A stretch of 64,000 nucleotides of DNA from Saccharina japonica (taxonomy: Eukaryota; Sar; Phaeophyceae; Laminariales; Laminariaceae): assembly GCA_008828725.1 (NCBI GenBank), contig MEHQ01000688.1, positions 287,844-351,843 on the forward strand, in the 5' to 3' direction. Below the pieces are notes generated by a model. It saw only the letters and a list, made by a program, of their open reading frames with translations, had not been told where the DNA came from and ran no database searches. The first letter of the stretch is position 1. Every line of letters begins with the position of its first letter. Below, in pieces: positions 46,001-57,096 of the stretch. The position numbers and the translations under genes were made by a program.

Positions 46001-49000
46001 ACCACCCTTGCACAACCTTAAAGGCGAAAGCCTTAAAAGCCTTTCAGTGGCATCAACCACCCTTGCACAACCTTAAATGCGAAAGCCTTAAAAGCCTTAC
46101 TGTGGCACCACCCTTGCACAACCTTAAATGCGAATGCCTTAAAAGCTTTACTGTGGCACCACCCGTGCACAACCTTAAATGCGAAAACCTTAAAAGCCTT
46201 ACTGTGGCAACACCTTAGCATAAGCTTAAATGCGAAAGCCTTAAACCCCTTACACAGCAGTGGCACCACTCTTGCACAACCTTAAGCTTATAGATCTAAT
46301 AGGCTATCACAAAGGATTAAGGGTGGCTTTGTGCGCGATTCCTCAATCCTATTTTTCTAGCGCTCCCCAAACAGTTGAACCTTGTGTTCTTTTTTTTAGT
46401 AACGGGTTACTTCTCATTTGTGGGGCCTGTACTCCGTACGACCACGGAAAAAATAAATAAAAAACACATGCCACAAGTATATATGTACGTAGCCAAAGCG
46501 AAAACTGTAGCACACCCAACACCGCCTCTTTACTTGGTGGCATTCCATGCACATATACATAACTTGTATAAACATATGATACGTAAACACATAAAAGCGG
46601 CAGAACAAAACAGCACACCCACACCCCCAAAACCGCCTTGGTACCTGGTGGTACTCCTTGGGGATGACGAACGCCAGGGCCGGGCCGAAGATTTTCGCCA
46701 CGACCGGTCGAAGGTTGTTCCCGATGCTCACGGCGAGCGCGATCACCTTAGCGAACCGAAACTTGAGAACGACCAGAACGCCCATGTAGCCCTGGGTTTA
46801 CGGAGTGGCCACCAAACCAAATAACACGTCGGGGGGGGGCATGGGGGGGGGGGGGGGGGGGGGAGCGCGGTACAAGCGGAATGCGGGTTTTTAGTTTTTG
46901 GATGGCACCATAAACGAGCAGCATAATACCGCGCCGTACCGTAGCCTACCGTATTATACCGCATCGTACAATGCCTGACCGCTTCGCACAACATCGGACC
47001 GACCGTACCGTACAATACCGCACAATAACGTACTGCGTCGCACAATGACGGACGACTTCGCACAATACCGTACCGTACAGTACCGTACAGTACCGTACCG
47101 TACCATACCATACATACCATAATAATACACGATACCACACCACACCACACCATACCATACCATATCATACCATGCCATGCCATACCATACCATACCATAC
47201 CATACCATACCATACCACACCATACCATACCATACCATGTCATACCATACCATACCATACCAAACCATACCGTACCATACCATACCACACCACACCATAC
47301 CAAACCATACCATACCATACCATACCACACCACACCATACCATACCATACCATACCACACCACACCACACCACACCACACCATACCATCCCATACCGTAC
47401 CTGCCAGATCCCGGTGATAGCATTGGTAGCCCTCTCTGGGTTGATGACGCGGAGGGCCAGAGCCGTCTTTCGAGTCAGAAGCTTCTCCGCGGACATCTGC
47501 CCGGGACATGTCATGTGCGAGTGGGCAACAAAAGTCGCCAGGAGGGGGGGAAGGGGGGGGGGAGGCGGTCTAATTTGATGTTTGCCTTGGTCACTTGACC
47601 ATTAACCACGCATCGCTTTCTAGACGGGGGGGGGGGCGTTCTCATGTGTTGCTTGCCTTGGAAACTCGACCATTACCCACGCATCCCTTTCGATATGGGG
47701 GGGCGTATTAATTCATTCGTTGCTGACCTTAGGTCATTTTACCATTGACCACGCATCCCTTTCGAGACGAAACACCTTTCCCACTCCAAATAGAGACACC
47801 CCCAGCATTTGAGCGCTCATTACGCACGTTTTTTTCCAGCAAATACGAAGTACTATATACACCAAAAACGTGTTTGCCTGTATATACCTTATCCCTTTCC
47901 CGTACGGTGGACCATAGCCGCCGGTTGAATGACAGGTGAATCTCGTCCCTGCTAGAGTCAAAGTCGCGAGTTCGAGCCCCCCCCGACTGCATACTCGTGC
48001 TCGTAGGGACTTTTTTCTCGCAAAAAATATCTTAACTACCGGAAAACGCGAGGGCGTGACTTAGCAAAATTCGATAAAAAATCGACGAGCGTTGGGAATG
48101 CTGAACCTTCTGCACGGTAAAAATCAAGGCACGAAGGGTAGTGGGGAGGAGGGAGACGAGCCTGCTTCGTGATACCGGGTCTGAGTTCCGACCATGGAGG
48201 GAGAGGGAGAGAAGTGCGAAGATCATAAGTGGGATGGAAAAAATAAATAAAAAATAGTAAATAGAACCTACGGTGTACACACAAACCTACCGGTGTGTAT
48301 ATTTTACCATTTTCTTCCAACAATATTTGGTCCTATTTACTATGGTCCCCCCGTAAATAGCGTTGCCGTTTGGTGGGCCGCCATCTACCTCCTAGGGTAG
48401 CGATCGTTTCGTCGTGGGGGGGGGGGGGGGGGGGGGGGCTGGGGTGTCACCTGTTTCACGTCGGGAATGCCGTCGTGGTCGTCGTCTTTCTTGTCGTCCT
48501 CCTTGCTCGCCATGTGCAGCACCTTCATGTCCTCCTTCAGGTCGTGTAGGCACAGCCGGACCTTGTCGCCCCCCGTCATGTTGAACGCCTGCCACAAAAT
48601 TACAAAAACCGGGGGGGGTGGGGTGGTGGTCGTGGTCGGTGGTGGTTAGGCCGTGGGGGTGGTGGTGATAGTGGGAGTACGAGGGATAGGCAATGGGGAA
48701 TGGGGGGACGGGGGGGGGTACTTATGTCGTTCATGGCCGTAGTCGTATGACCATCGACCCTCACATCCCTACAATGCCGGGACGGAGCACACGTTGGGTT
48801 TTCACCAACGAGACAGATGGGGGGGAGGGGGGGGGTGTTCTAGTTTAGTTCTTGTTTTGTTCGTGGTGGTCGTAGTGGCTAATAGGGGGATGGGCGGGTG
48901 TACCCATCAGCCGCATGTCATGCATGGCCGTGATTGTATGACCATAGACCCTCCTCGCATCTCTCCAATGCCGGGACGGAGCACGTCGGGTTTTCACCGA

Positions 49001-52000
49001 CCAGCAGGAAGACATTGCTACAACAGTAGCACCAAGCGCGAAGCGCCGTGAGGTGTTCGGCGAGTCGCATGGAGGGTGAGCTGCATCCTACTAATAACCG
49101 CCTGTAAGGCGGACTTGCATATGGACGACAGCCTCCAATGGATTGATTTGATTTCTGGCGGGGCCACTTTCAGAGACAGCAAGGGGTATTACTACGATGA
49201 ATTTACCTCGTGGGTGCCATACCATATACACACCACGTGATACGATCATCCCCCTTGTGCGGAGTTGAGGTCCTCAACCCTGCACATATACTATAATCTA
49301 ACAAGACCGCCAGCCTTGGTGACCGCCAAAAACAAAACGGTATATACCCTGGTTGTCTAGCTCACGCAGCGAAGGGCGCATTTTATAGCGTCGTCGCGGG
49401 GGGGAGAGAGGGGGAAGGAAAGAGAGAAGGAGGGATGGACGCGCGACCTTATCTCTAATTAAAATAGCTCCGACCGCGTTGCCTTGCGGATGGTGCCTGG
49501 GCGGTGGTTCCGGTCTCACCTCTATGGCCGCGATGGTTACATGGAAGAAGCCGCCGAAGAAGCACATGACGAGACCGTAGATCATGCCCAGCACGTTAAC
49601 AGGGAGGACGTGGTACAGCTGTAACCCCGTGCGAGCAGGAGAACGAGAGAGTTCGTAACGAAAGGAGGCGGGGTTTGGGTTGTGAAGGGGGAGGGGGAGT
49701 GAGGGAGGGGAGGGGAGGGGAGGAGAGGAGGGGAGGGTGGAGGGGGCAGGGTAAGCAGTCGGTTCGTGGAGAAAGATGGGGGCGGTTCGATTCCGGCAGT
49801 AAGAAAAGAAAAAAATAAGAAGTCAATAACAATGTCACAAGCATCAGTAGCACAAGCAGCAGTAGCACAAGCAGCAGTAGCAGCAGCAGAAGCTGCAGAA
49901 GCAGCGGGACAACTGTTCATGTCGTTCAACTCGCGCGCAACCCCAATACACAAGACACGCCTCATGCATGTCTACATGCCGTACACCAACATTCCCGGCA
50001 CCCGCATCTACTTATGGTATGCCCGTCCCCCCGTCGTAGGTCCACCGGTCTCGTCGGTGTACCTATCGGTCTATTATCTGCCTGCCTATATACGACGCAC
50101 CTCGCCTTGCCAGTCTGTCTGCACATATTCCCATCTGTCTATCGGTTATATCCCTTGCGAGCACAGCAGTACACCACGAACATAAAAACGAAAATAAAAA
50201 ACGATCATGAGGCGCACTTTTAGGACGACGCTTGAGAAGCTTAGATGAACAAAATCGTGCTCCAACAGTGAGCGCCACAACTTTCAACACAAAACCCTAC
50301 CCTCTTTTTTTTTTACCCGGACTATATATACGGAGAAAGACCATTCGGATATATACTACTACAGTACTAAAAAAAAAAAAAAAAAAATCTATCGGTCCAG
50401 AGTGGGAAGCAATCGTAGCCTATTATGATGGTGCCACAAATAAAGACTTTCCAGGCTTGCTCCGATTACGGCTGTTTCTTGTTGGGAGTGCTAGCTGGGG
50501 ATAAGAGTCCGCCGCCGCCACGCTTGCCGCAGGGATGAAGGCGGTTCGAGCTTCGATACGCCGTATATAGTCTTCAGTCTTCAACCGACTCGTTAACCGT
50601 GTAAGAACGGGTCCCCCGTTTTTGGGGACAAACGACTTGGAATTAGCGTGGGAATAAAAAAATCAGTTCTGAATGGGTTGACAAAAATCATATATCACTG
50701 GGTGGGCCTATGTAGTAAGAATAATCATAACCCGCCATGGACCCCAAAACACACACACAATACCCCCCTTGAAGGCGGTTCCAAGGATGGTGTCACAACA
50801 AGCTTGTGAGCCTTGCTCTTGCTCGCAACATGTTGCTTCTTGTGGGCGGATCCGTACCATACGCCCCTCCCTCCCCGCCCGTCAACTAATAAGAAACTCG
50901 GAATCTAGTCCAGGCTGGATTTCTTATTCGAGAGAGGGCGATTTCTACACTAATTTCAGGATAACGACTCCCGAATGTATTATTGTGTTCTAAATCTCAG
51001 CCTAACTTTCTTTTTTAGCCTGTTTCTTATAAGGCATCCTGTGCTGTATACTGTAATCAGGTGATATTATTTGAAAAACGCTCTCCCGGGGACGAATTTC
51101 AGGGTTGACTTTTTTCTTCCACAACCATGGATGGGGGCGCGAATACACCGAAAAAGGGCGGCTTGGGGGCACGCCGTGGACACCGCCTCCATAAGAAATG
51201 GACGCGTCGGTCGGGCATTGTTTTATTTTTTTCACTCTCCCCGGGGTTTCGAAAAAAGAAAGAAAGAAGCGTTGATTCTGTTTTTAATTCCGGGGTTAAC
51301 TGACTTTACGGTATCAACGTATTTCTCGCTCCTATCAGGGATATATACTGAAAAATATAAAGTACCGGCCCGCTCATAAGAACCAGAAATCGGGCTTAGG
51401 CTGACTTTCTTATTTGAGAAAGGGGCGTGTCCCACACCAACTTCAGTATAATAGCTGTCGACTTTCTTATTTCCCCCGTAACGTTTAGGCTGAGTTTCTT
51501 GTGGGGCACTTATGAGAGGGTCGGGAGTTTATATTGAAAATATATATATATGAGGTTCGAAGAAACCCTCGATCTCACAGGGAAAACTGTCAGCATCTCT
51601 GGTCCAAAAAACACACTGCGAAGACTTACGTACCAGGTATATATGTGTTTAATATTTTATTTATAAAACAGCAGTAAGGGCCCATATTAACGAGTATAAA
51701 ACATATTCAATTTGGAAAAAATAAAATTCAAATTCGCTTTTCATTGGTCAACACATGCACCAGCATCGAAGATTGGTCTCTTGGGGTCTAATCAATTTGA
51801 ATTGGACGAAAAAACCAAGAAGGACCCAGGACCTTTTTCTGCGTAAAATTCGAATCAAATTTAGGAGTTGGGCCGACTTGGCCCGGCATGTCCACGGTGA
51901 GTAAACGCCCCCGCTTCAACCTGGCAATTTCTTGATCGCATCGATGACCACGACCGAGGCGACAAGGCGTGAACCACGACGCCAGGCCACCGGGACAACA

Positions 52001-53480
52001 GCCGCGCCCACGCCTACAGACCATAGCACATCGTACCCCGGCGGTGGCGCCTCAAAATCAATCATGGCGGTCGCAATCCAAACTTTTCAACCAGCTCGAT
52101 GTGCCAACCCGACCAAAAACCGAGCGATCGACTCAAAAACAGCAGGATGCGTTCAAGACTTTGATAGCACCGTCGCCGTCCCTGTCTCGCCCGTGGCGTT
52201 CCAGGGATCCCTACGCCCGCCCAGGAGACCCTGAGAGCGATAGCTTCCTAGCCTGGGCCGCCGAAAGCAAAAGTATGCTGGCGGCGGCGCGCACGCGCCG
52301 ACGCAGGCCTTCCCTCTCGTCTCCTCTCGTCGATTTTTTTTCACCCCAGGCTGTGACACATGCTGCGTTTTTTTTACTTCAGAAATATTTGAACGAGCAA
52401 TTCACTATTTCCCCATAGGACGCACACCAGTTTTTTTTTTGCGAAATCACATCCAAATAGGATTTTATTTTCCAAATTGAATTTTCTGTAGTCTTCGTTA
52501 AGATGGGCCCTAATACCAGGTACCTGATATGAGCCATTTCCTATTAAATAGCAGTGGAAAAGTCACGTGCACACCAAAGGGTTTATTTTTCACAAGATAC
52601 GAGACACGCGCTCCCTGAATTATTCTGCAGCTTCATGTTTTGTTCTCATCATATACAGTATGTATGTACATCCTGCCTGAGGGCATAAAAACCCCCCGCA
52701 AGTACGCGCGATTCGAAGTATACTATAAGCATCGACAACATCCTGAATCACACAGCGGATATTTGTATCAACAAAAAACAAAACAAAACAAAACAAAATT
52801 TCAGTCCCTCCCATAATAAGCCAAGCCTCTTGTCGTTCTCTCTTCTCTGCCCCTCACCTTGTACACGAAAGCGTAGAACTTGATGAATATCGGCCCCACG
52901 AAGTTGAGCACGGTGAACGCGACGGTAACGAAGGGGGCGAAGGCCCTCAAGAATTTCGCTAGCCACGGCGGGCTCTTGTCAGCCATCTTCTCGATCATCT
53001 CCTCCAGACGTCTGTCCTCCTGTGGAGCAACCAAACCGCACGTCACACGACCCCAAGAGACGTACCGTACAGCCAAGGGGTATGGTAGACGCCACGGGAT
53101 CGAGAGCAGGTTGGGAGGGGACGGCAGCGGCAGCGGTGGATATGTCAGGGGCCGGGGGTGGGGGGGGTCAGGATAATACTAAAATGCTGCCTCGGTTTGC
53201 TATAGTTTGTAGTACTTCGTATACGTTTAAAATCTATCGTCCAGCAGACGTTCAAGAGATAATGGCACTTGACACTTAGACTGCCTTTCAGAGGTACTAC
53301 ATTAATAAATGCTACTGCTATTGCTGCTGCTGTTTCCACCACTACCACTACTAACTACTATTACTACTACTTCTATTACTACGACTTCTACTACTATTAT
53401 ACTACTTCTACTACTACAGTATACTACTACTATACTACTACTACTACTACTGCTACTACTACTACTACTACTACTATTAA

Positions 53481-53572
<92 letters not shown>

Positions 53573-54810
53573 GCATCAGCACCGGTACTATTAGCATTAG
53601 CACTACAGTAGTACCATTGATACGACTACTACTACGACTGCTGCCTGCCGGCGCCAGTACTACTACGACTAGTATTATAACTACTACTACTACGACTACT
53701 ACTACATCTACTTTAATAAAAAGTACCAGTACGCAGTGAATAACAGCACCAACATCTATACGAATATACCTGTTTTGCAGTATTAGACTTTCAACACTTC
53801 CGGGACGTGAGGAGAGAAAGCGACTGCAAACACAATCACCGACGATAACAGCACCCGGCCCAAGCTCCGTTTAATTTCGGGTGTTGCAATGCCAAAGGAG
53901 TACATACGGCAGTAACTGCAACGCAACCAGCCATATATGACACGTGCGCAGCATCACGCTCCAACTCGTGCTTGCAGCGCGAACGAACCAATACCACTCT
54001 GTTCCAAAAGTATAAGGACCGCTCATACATTAATATTCAACATAGGCGGTCCTTATATTTTGGGACATAGTGATACCGTATCACCCGGGGTGATACAATA
54101 ACACACCCCCTCGGACTAAGTAACTGCCTCTTCAGCTGAGCTTCTCGACAAAGGGGAGAGTGCAAACTCCGAGAGATGCGCCCATGGAAACGTTACGACG
54201 AGACCTTCCCAAAAGCCGCCATTTTGGGTGCGTGCCCCTACATTTGACTCAAGTCCAAGTGGTTTTCGGTCCGGTCCCACCACAAAAGGGCAGTCCCTAA
54301 GACCTAAACGGGCCATAAGGGCCAAATAAGAGGGCAGCCCCTTTTTATGATGTACAGCAGTAGTAGTAGTATACAACTCTAGGCGGAAATGTTAGGGGAC
54401 CGTTAAGACATGAAAACGAAGACGAAAACGTCCTTACATTGCCGCGCATAGTGCTTGGTGCCCTCACTACAACGGGGGACCATAGTAAACACTAGTAAAT
54501 AGGACCTATGGTACACACACACAAAAACCTATACGTCACCCTTTTTTTACAAACAAAATTTGGTCCTCTATTTACTATGGTCCCTCGTAATACCTCAAGG
54601 GAACAAGAAATCCCACTGTGGCGAACATAAATAGTCTCGTGACACGAAACATGAGGAACGCAGAATGCACAGGGATACAAAAATTACATGGGGAAGAAGA
54701 AAGGAAGAGCTCCAGTCCCATGCGCTTGGTCCTGCGGCGGCGGCGGCGGCGGCGGCGGAGGCGGCGGCGGAGGGGCTAGCGAGCGCTTCCGCCTGTTTGG
54801 CATCCGACAT
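43049..54810 (-). CDS. Multi-pass membrane protein of unknown function with DxDxDG loop, 3' end missing
   Basis: Located exons, in transcript order: 54810-54688 (start uncertain), 53019-52858, 49618-49520, 48588-48451, 47496-47401, 46791-46645, 45311-45162, 43129-43049. Every junction is phase 0 with AG/GT borders, giving 332 residues before an unfound last exon. After an alanine-rich N-terminus and a short acidic amphipathic stretch come hydrophobic segments at about residues 68-95, 103-126, 207-230, 237-250, 258-276 and 317-330. Residues 163-171 read DDDHDGIPD, matching the DxDxDGxxD calcium loop of EF-hand-like and thrombospondin type 3 repeats. From memory it resembles an uncharacterised membrane protein family of stramenopiles; no function is known to me. 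The start at 54810 (GGCGGCGATGTCG context) is my choice, but an AG acceptor at 54853-54854 would allow an upstream exon. The first donor (GTAATT) is weak. Confidence 0.75.
43326..43365. repeat. (AT)n palindrome
   Basis: ATATATATATATTATAGGTA followed by another AT run. A self-complementary tract in the intron before the last located exon. Confidence 0.9.
44000..44135. repeat. (TAC)n trinucleotide tract
   Basis: ACTACTACTACTGCTACTAC-type repeat with CCACCA variants. Similar tracts at 53330-53740 and 59455-59575. It lies in an intron of the membrane-protein gene. Confidence 0.9.
44394..44852 (-). repeat. Interspersed repeat family F, near full copy
   Basis: Reverse orientation. From right to left it carries the CGTGCACGGCCGTAGTCATA module, the GTTGGGTTTTCACCAACCAG box, the GCGAAGCGCCGTGAGGCATT box, a diverged TTGAAACAATTT box and GTGATACGATCATTCCCCTT. 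It ends at CTCACGCAGTGAGAGGCG near 44396. It sits in an intron of the membrane-protein gene, about 4 kb from an opposite-strand copy at 48916-49385. Confidence 0.82.
44922..45065. repeat. Two-copy direct repeat of about 72 bp
   Basis: Both copies contain CTGCCAAAAAACGGTA, GTACCTCTATCATCGT and GCACGCGTCTATT. The last words resemble family D ends. Confidence 0.85.
45424..45495 (+). repeat. Family F 5' module fragment
   Basis: GGTCGTAGTCGTATGACCAT, ACCCTCGCATCTCTACAATG only. It lies upstream of exon 45311-45162 on the gene's strand. Confidence 0.75.
45968..46288. repeat. Minisatellite with 51-57 bp unit, six copies
   Basis: The unit contains GAAAGCCTTAAAAGCCTT, GTGGCACCACCC and TTGCACAACCTTAAATGC. 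The middle copies are exactly 51 bp, so on the minus strand the frame stays open and encodes a 17-residue repeat containing KAFAFKVV and GWCHS. It is intronic in the membrane-protein gene (between exons 46791-46645 and 45311-45162). Confidence 0.88.
46843..46863. repeat. Poly-G run
   Basis: 21 consecutive G just upstream of exon 46791-46645. Possible assembly error zone. Confidence 0.95.
46920..47400. repeat. (CATAC)n / (CCGTA)n pentanucleotide satellite
   Basis: Nearly 500 bp of five-base units: a degenerate ACCGTACCGT-rich part (46920-47105) grades into a very regular CATACCATACCACACC part (47105-47400). It runs directly into the donor of exon 47496-47401, whose GTACGG is formed by the repeat itself. 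Confidence 0.95.
48254..48358. mobile_element. MITE family A
   Basis: TAGTAAATAGAACCTACGGT with ACACACAAACC on the left and CAATATTTGGTCCTATTTAC, TATGGTCCCCCCGTAAATA on the right. About 105 bp, in an intron of the membrane-protein gene. Confidence 0.85.
48719..48812 (+). repeat. Family F 5' module, solitary copy
   Basis: Carries the CATGGCCGTAGTCGTATGAC, CATCCCTACAATGCCGGGAC and GTTGGGTTTTCACCAAC words, then stops. A fuller copy begins about 100 bp further on in the same orientation. Confidence 0.82.
48916..49385 (+). repeat. Interspersed repeat family F, fullest copy
   Basis: From the CATGCATGGCCGTGATTGTA start through AAGCGCGAAGCGCCGTGAGG, CTAATAACCGCCTGTAAGGC and CTCCAATGGATTGATTTGAT to CTCACGCAGCGAAGGGCGC. 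About 470 bp with no open frame. Intronic, antisense to the gene. Confidence 0.85.
49680..49750. repeat. G-rich GGGGAGGGGA tract
   Basis: Purine-only repeat with GGGGAGGGGAGGGGAGGAGA units, directly upstream of exon 49618-49520. A GCA-rich stretch follows at 49835-49905. Confidence 0.9.
50592..50682. mobile_element. MITE-like element family C
   Basis: TTAACCGTGTAAGAACGGG and CAGTTCTGAATGGGTTGA ends with a TTTTTGGGGACAAACGACTT core. Intronic in the membrane-protein gene. Confidence 0.75.
50885..51015 (-). repeat. Interspersed repeat family E, diverged copy
   Basis: AATAAGAAACTCGGAATC, TTTCTTATTCGAGAGAGGG and CACTAATTTCAGGATAACGA words match the other E copies with many changes. Confidence 0.6.
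51362..51530 (-). repeat. Interspersed repeat family E, best copy
   Basis: The reverse complement of 20970-21125 over its whole length, including GCCCGCTCATAAGAA, TTAGGCTGACTTTCTTATTT, TCAGTATAATAGCTGTCGAC and TTATGAGAGGGTCGGGA. Confidence 0.8.
51676..52511. mobile_element. Long family B element with unrelated core
   Basis: The outer parts match the fold-back MITE B: AAGGGCCCATATTAACGAGT to CACATGCACCAGCAT on the left, and CCAAATTGAATTTTCTGTAG with TTCGTTAAGATGGGCCC on the right. Between about 51775 and 52440 lies a 660 bp core absent from the 200 bp copies. The core has a plus-strand open frame from 51969 to 52418 (149 codons, start codon in frame) rich in Arg/Ser/Pro with no recognised domain. 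It could be a captured host segment or a remnant of the element's own gene. Confidence 0.75.
53330..53740. repeat. Long (TAC/ACT)n tract
   Basis: About 400 bp dominated by ACTACTACTACT, pure at 53490-53570. Other tracts at 44000-44135 and 59455-59575. It lies upstream of exon 53019-52858 on the gene's strand. Confidence 0.95.
54474..54592. mobile_element. MITE family A, clear copy
   Basis: GGGGGACCATAGTAAACACT and TTTACTATGGTCCCTCG are inverted ends. The inside has TAAATAGGACCTATGGTACA and AATTTGGTCCTCTATTTAC. About 119 bp, non-coding, located 100 bp downstream of the first exon of the membrane-protein gene. Confidence 0.9.
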
Positions 54811-55013
54811 CGCCGCCGGGGCGTCGTCGGCACCCGGTGTCGCGGACACCGCCTGCGGTGACAACGGGCGTCGGTTTGGTGTCGTCCTGGGCGGGTTTTA
54901 AGTCTGGGGGTGGTTTGGTGGTTTGAAGGTTTTGATGTCTTGATGGCGTTAGACGGTTTCATGTCTGGGGATGGTTTGATGGTTTGATTGCTGGATGGTT
55001 TGATGTATTGAGT

Positions 55014-55058
<45 letters not shown>

Positions 55059-55062
55059 GCTG
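55014..55062. repeat. (TTG)n microsatellite
   Basis: About 15 TTG units upstream of the proposed first exon of the membrane-protein gene, preceded by GATGGTTTGATGGTTTGA-type repeats (54910-55010). Confidence 0.95.
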
Positions 55063-56061
55063 ATGGTTGGTTGTTTCCACGTGTTCGGCGCTTCACGAAC
55101 GCTCTGACGGTTTGACGTGGTGGTTGAAGTTAAATTGTTGTGGTGGTTTCGATGACGTTACGGAACTATAAATACGCTATGTACGTACGTATGTGCGGTA
55201 TGGGTGTTAGGTGATTCATAATCTTCTTCGGGGTGGTTTTGTGGCGAAATATTTCAAGACAATTCTTACAAAATACCTGGGACGGTGTGTTTATTACGTG
55301 TTGGCGGGCCACTAGTATTATACATGCCGGAAACATCAGCTCGAAGAAGCCAGTGCAGGGCGTGGGATCCGGCGGGTATCCTTCTTATTGTCCCAACTCG
55401 TACAGCAACATACCACACGGTTACCACATACAGTACGAAGCATACTGGCCGTGATGAGTCAAGTTGATCTCTGATCATCCGTTAGTTGAATGTATTTACT
55501 CCCCTACCTGGAAAACAGTACAGTCGGAACGGCGGAACCTGTTCCTGCTGGTGCTCCTGCTGCTGCTGCTGCTGTCGCTACTGCTCTGGGCGGTGATTCC
55601 GAGGCTAGGTACGCCAGCAAAATCAAATCGTTGGCCCAATAAAGCTTGTCTGCACGTATCAGGTATAGCTATTATGCGCAGCAGTATATATACCAAGGTT
55701 CAACGTACTGTATGTAGTTTAGGGCGGCGGCTGTGACGTACGTTGACGCCCACTGAGAGGACGGGCACTCCCACACATGGTTAAGAGATGGGTACACAAA
55801 ATATAGAGAAGAACCCGACGCGGTAATACAGCGCAGGAGGGGACTTACTGTAGTTCGGAAATCTCTCATGCCCTACAAAAGACAAGATACTAACAACTCC
55901 CGCCTGAACCATCCCTCTTGCTTGTCGCCCGCTCTTGACACGCGTCCTGCGTAAGTAAATTATTCACCCCGTGCCTACAACGCAAGAAAGAAAACGGCAG
56001 TTCCAGTCTGGACGACCACTCTTGTTTCTCACTCCTGCCACCGTACGTCCTGCACTATTTC

Positions 56062-56170
56062 AGGGGGACCTTAGTAAATAGGGGATCTACTGTACACTGT
56101 ACACACAAAACCAAATATATAGTTCGCTATTTTTACAACAACATTTGGTCCTACTTATTACGAGCGAATG
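56062..56170. mobile_element. MITE family A, diverged copy
   Basis: GGGGGACCTTAGTAAATAGG and CAACATTTGGTCCTACTTAT. A stray right end (TTACGGTCCTCTGTAATAG) lies at 56355-56373, so the true right border may be there. Confidence 0.7.
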
Positions 56171-56810
56171 CGAGCTTCTAATTTTGACCCAAGGCTCTCG
56201 TGCGCGTGTACCGCCTGAAGGGAGGGCAGAGGGGGTTCTCGGGGCACGTCGTCGACGTTTTTTCCTGTTTTTTTCCCCACCAATGCACACAAGTTGACGA
56301 CAGCCAGTTACTACTATCCTGCTGCGCGAAATCCTAGCGACAGCTATACTATCATTACGGTCCTCTGTAATAGTAATGCCTCACACCTCGGACGGATGAC
56401 GGTTGTACCCATCCACAGATAGATCATCTACAGATCATCTAGATCCTAACCTACCGTTATGAGATGCTGTGCAGGATTTGTATAGCCCAGCTCCAACACA
56501 GGAAATACGTGCAAGCCCATGCAGACGACACGGCTCCCACCCCGCAACACGAGCGAGCCAGATCGTACAGGTCAGGAAAATACCCGTCCTGAAGGAATTT
56601 CCTACACCTTCGCTGTTTTTTTTTTCCTCCCGGGGATGTTATCAATTGTCCCCTGTCCTTTCAAGTACAGTAGTTAGTTACCTGGCATTAAGCAATCTTC
56701 GAGAGGGACCTATGAACATGTGGGATTCGCCGATCGTGGAGGCTCAAAAATCGTTTTTCTAGGGGACGGGGTCCAGAATTGGGCGAATCGTACGAAACAA
56801 GCCTTCACCT

Positions 56811-56897
56811 TAACCCATTCAGAACTGAAAAAAAGTCCGACACTAATTCCAAGTGTTTGGTCCCCAGATTCGTGGAACCAGTTCTTAAGGGGTTAAG
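56811..56897. mobile_element. MITE-like element family C, clear copy
   Basis: TTAACCCATTCAGAACTG and CAGTTCTTAAGGGGTTAA are inverted ends of 87 bp, with the CTAATTCCAAGTGTTTGGTC core. Reverse orientation relative to 26872-26958. Confidence 0.88.
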
Positions 56898-57096
56898 ATA
56901 AGAGCCACCCTAATATTGTAATAGCATACTTCAGGTTAAGTATTCAGAGTATAAAAAAAACATTATCAGCAATTTCAAGAGGTTTTCGTAGACATCGTCG
57001 CCGAAACTTTGAGTCTATTCATAGCCCACCCTCACCCAAAACTACGTAACGTATGTAGTACGCAAGTCTAGACCGACGTCAACCACAAGTGTATAC

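Noticed and set aside
46954-47514. Minus-strand frames of 186-226 codons rich in MVWYG repeats
   Set aside because: They are the translated (CATAC)n satellite; only the part at 47401-47496 is a real exon, in a frame fixed by its neighbours.
47925-47995. tRNA-like B box (GCGAGTTCGAGCC) suggesting a tRNA gene or tRNA-derived SINE
   Set aside because: No matching acceptor stem or convincing D arm upstream, and the terminal stem does not pair.
49775-49802. GGTTCGATTCCGG word like a T-arm
   Set aside because: Upstream sequence is a purine repeat and cannot form the rest of a tRNA.
53309-53739. Plus-strand frame of 156 codons, mostly threonine and tyrosine
   Set aside because: It is a translated (TAC)n microsatellite.
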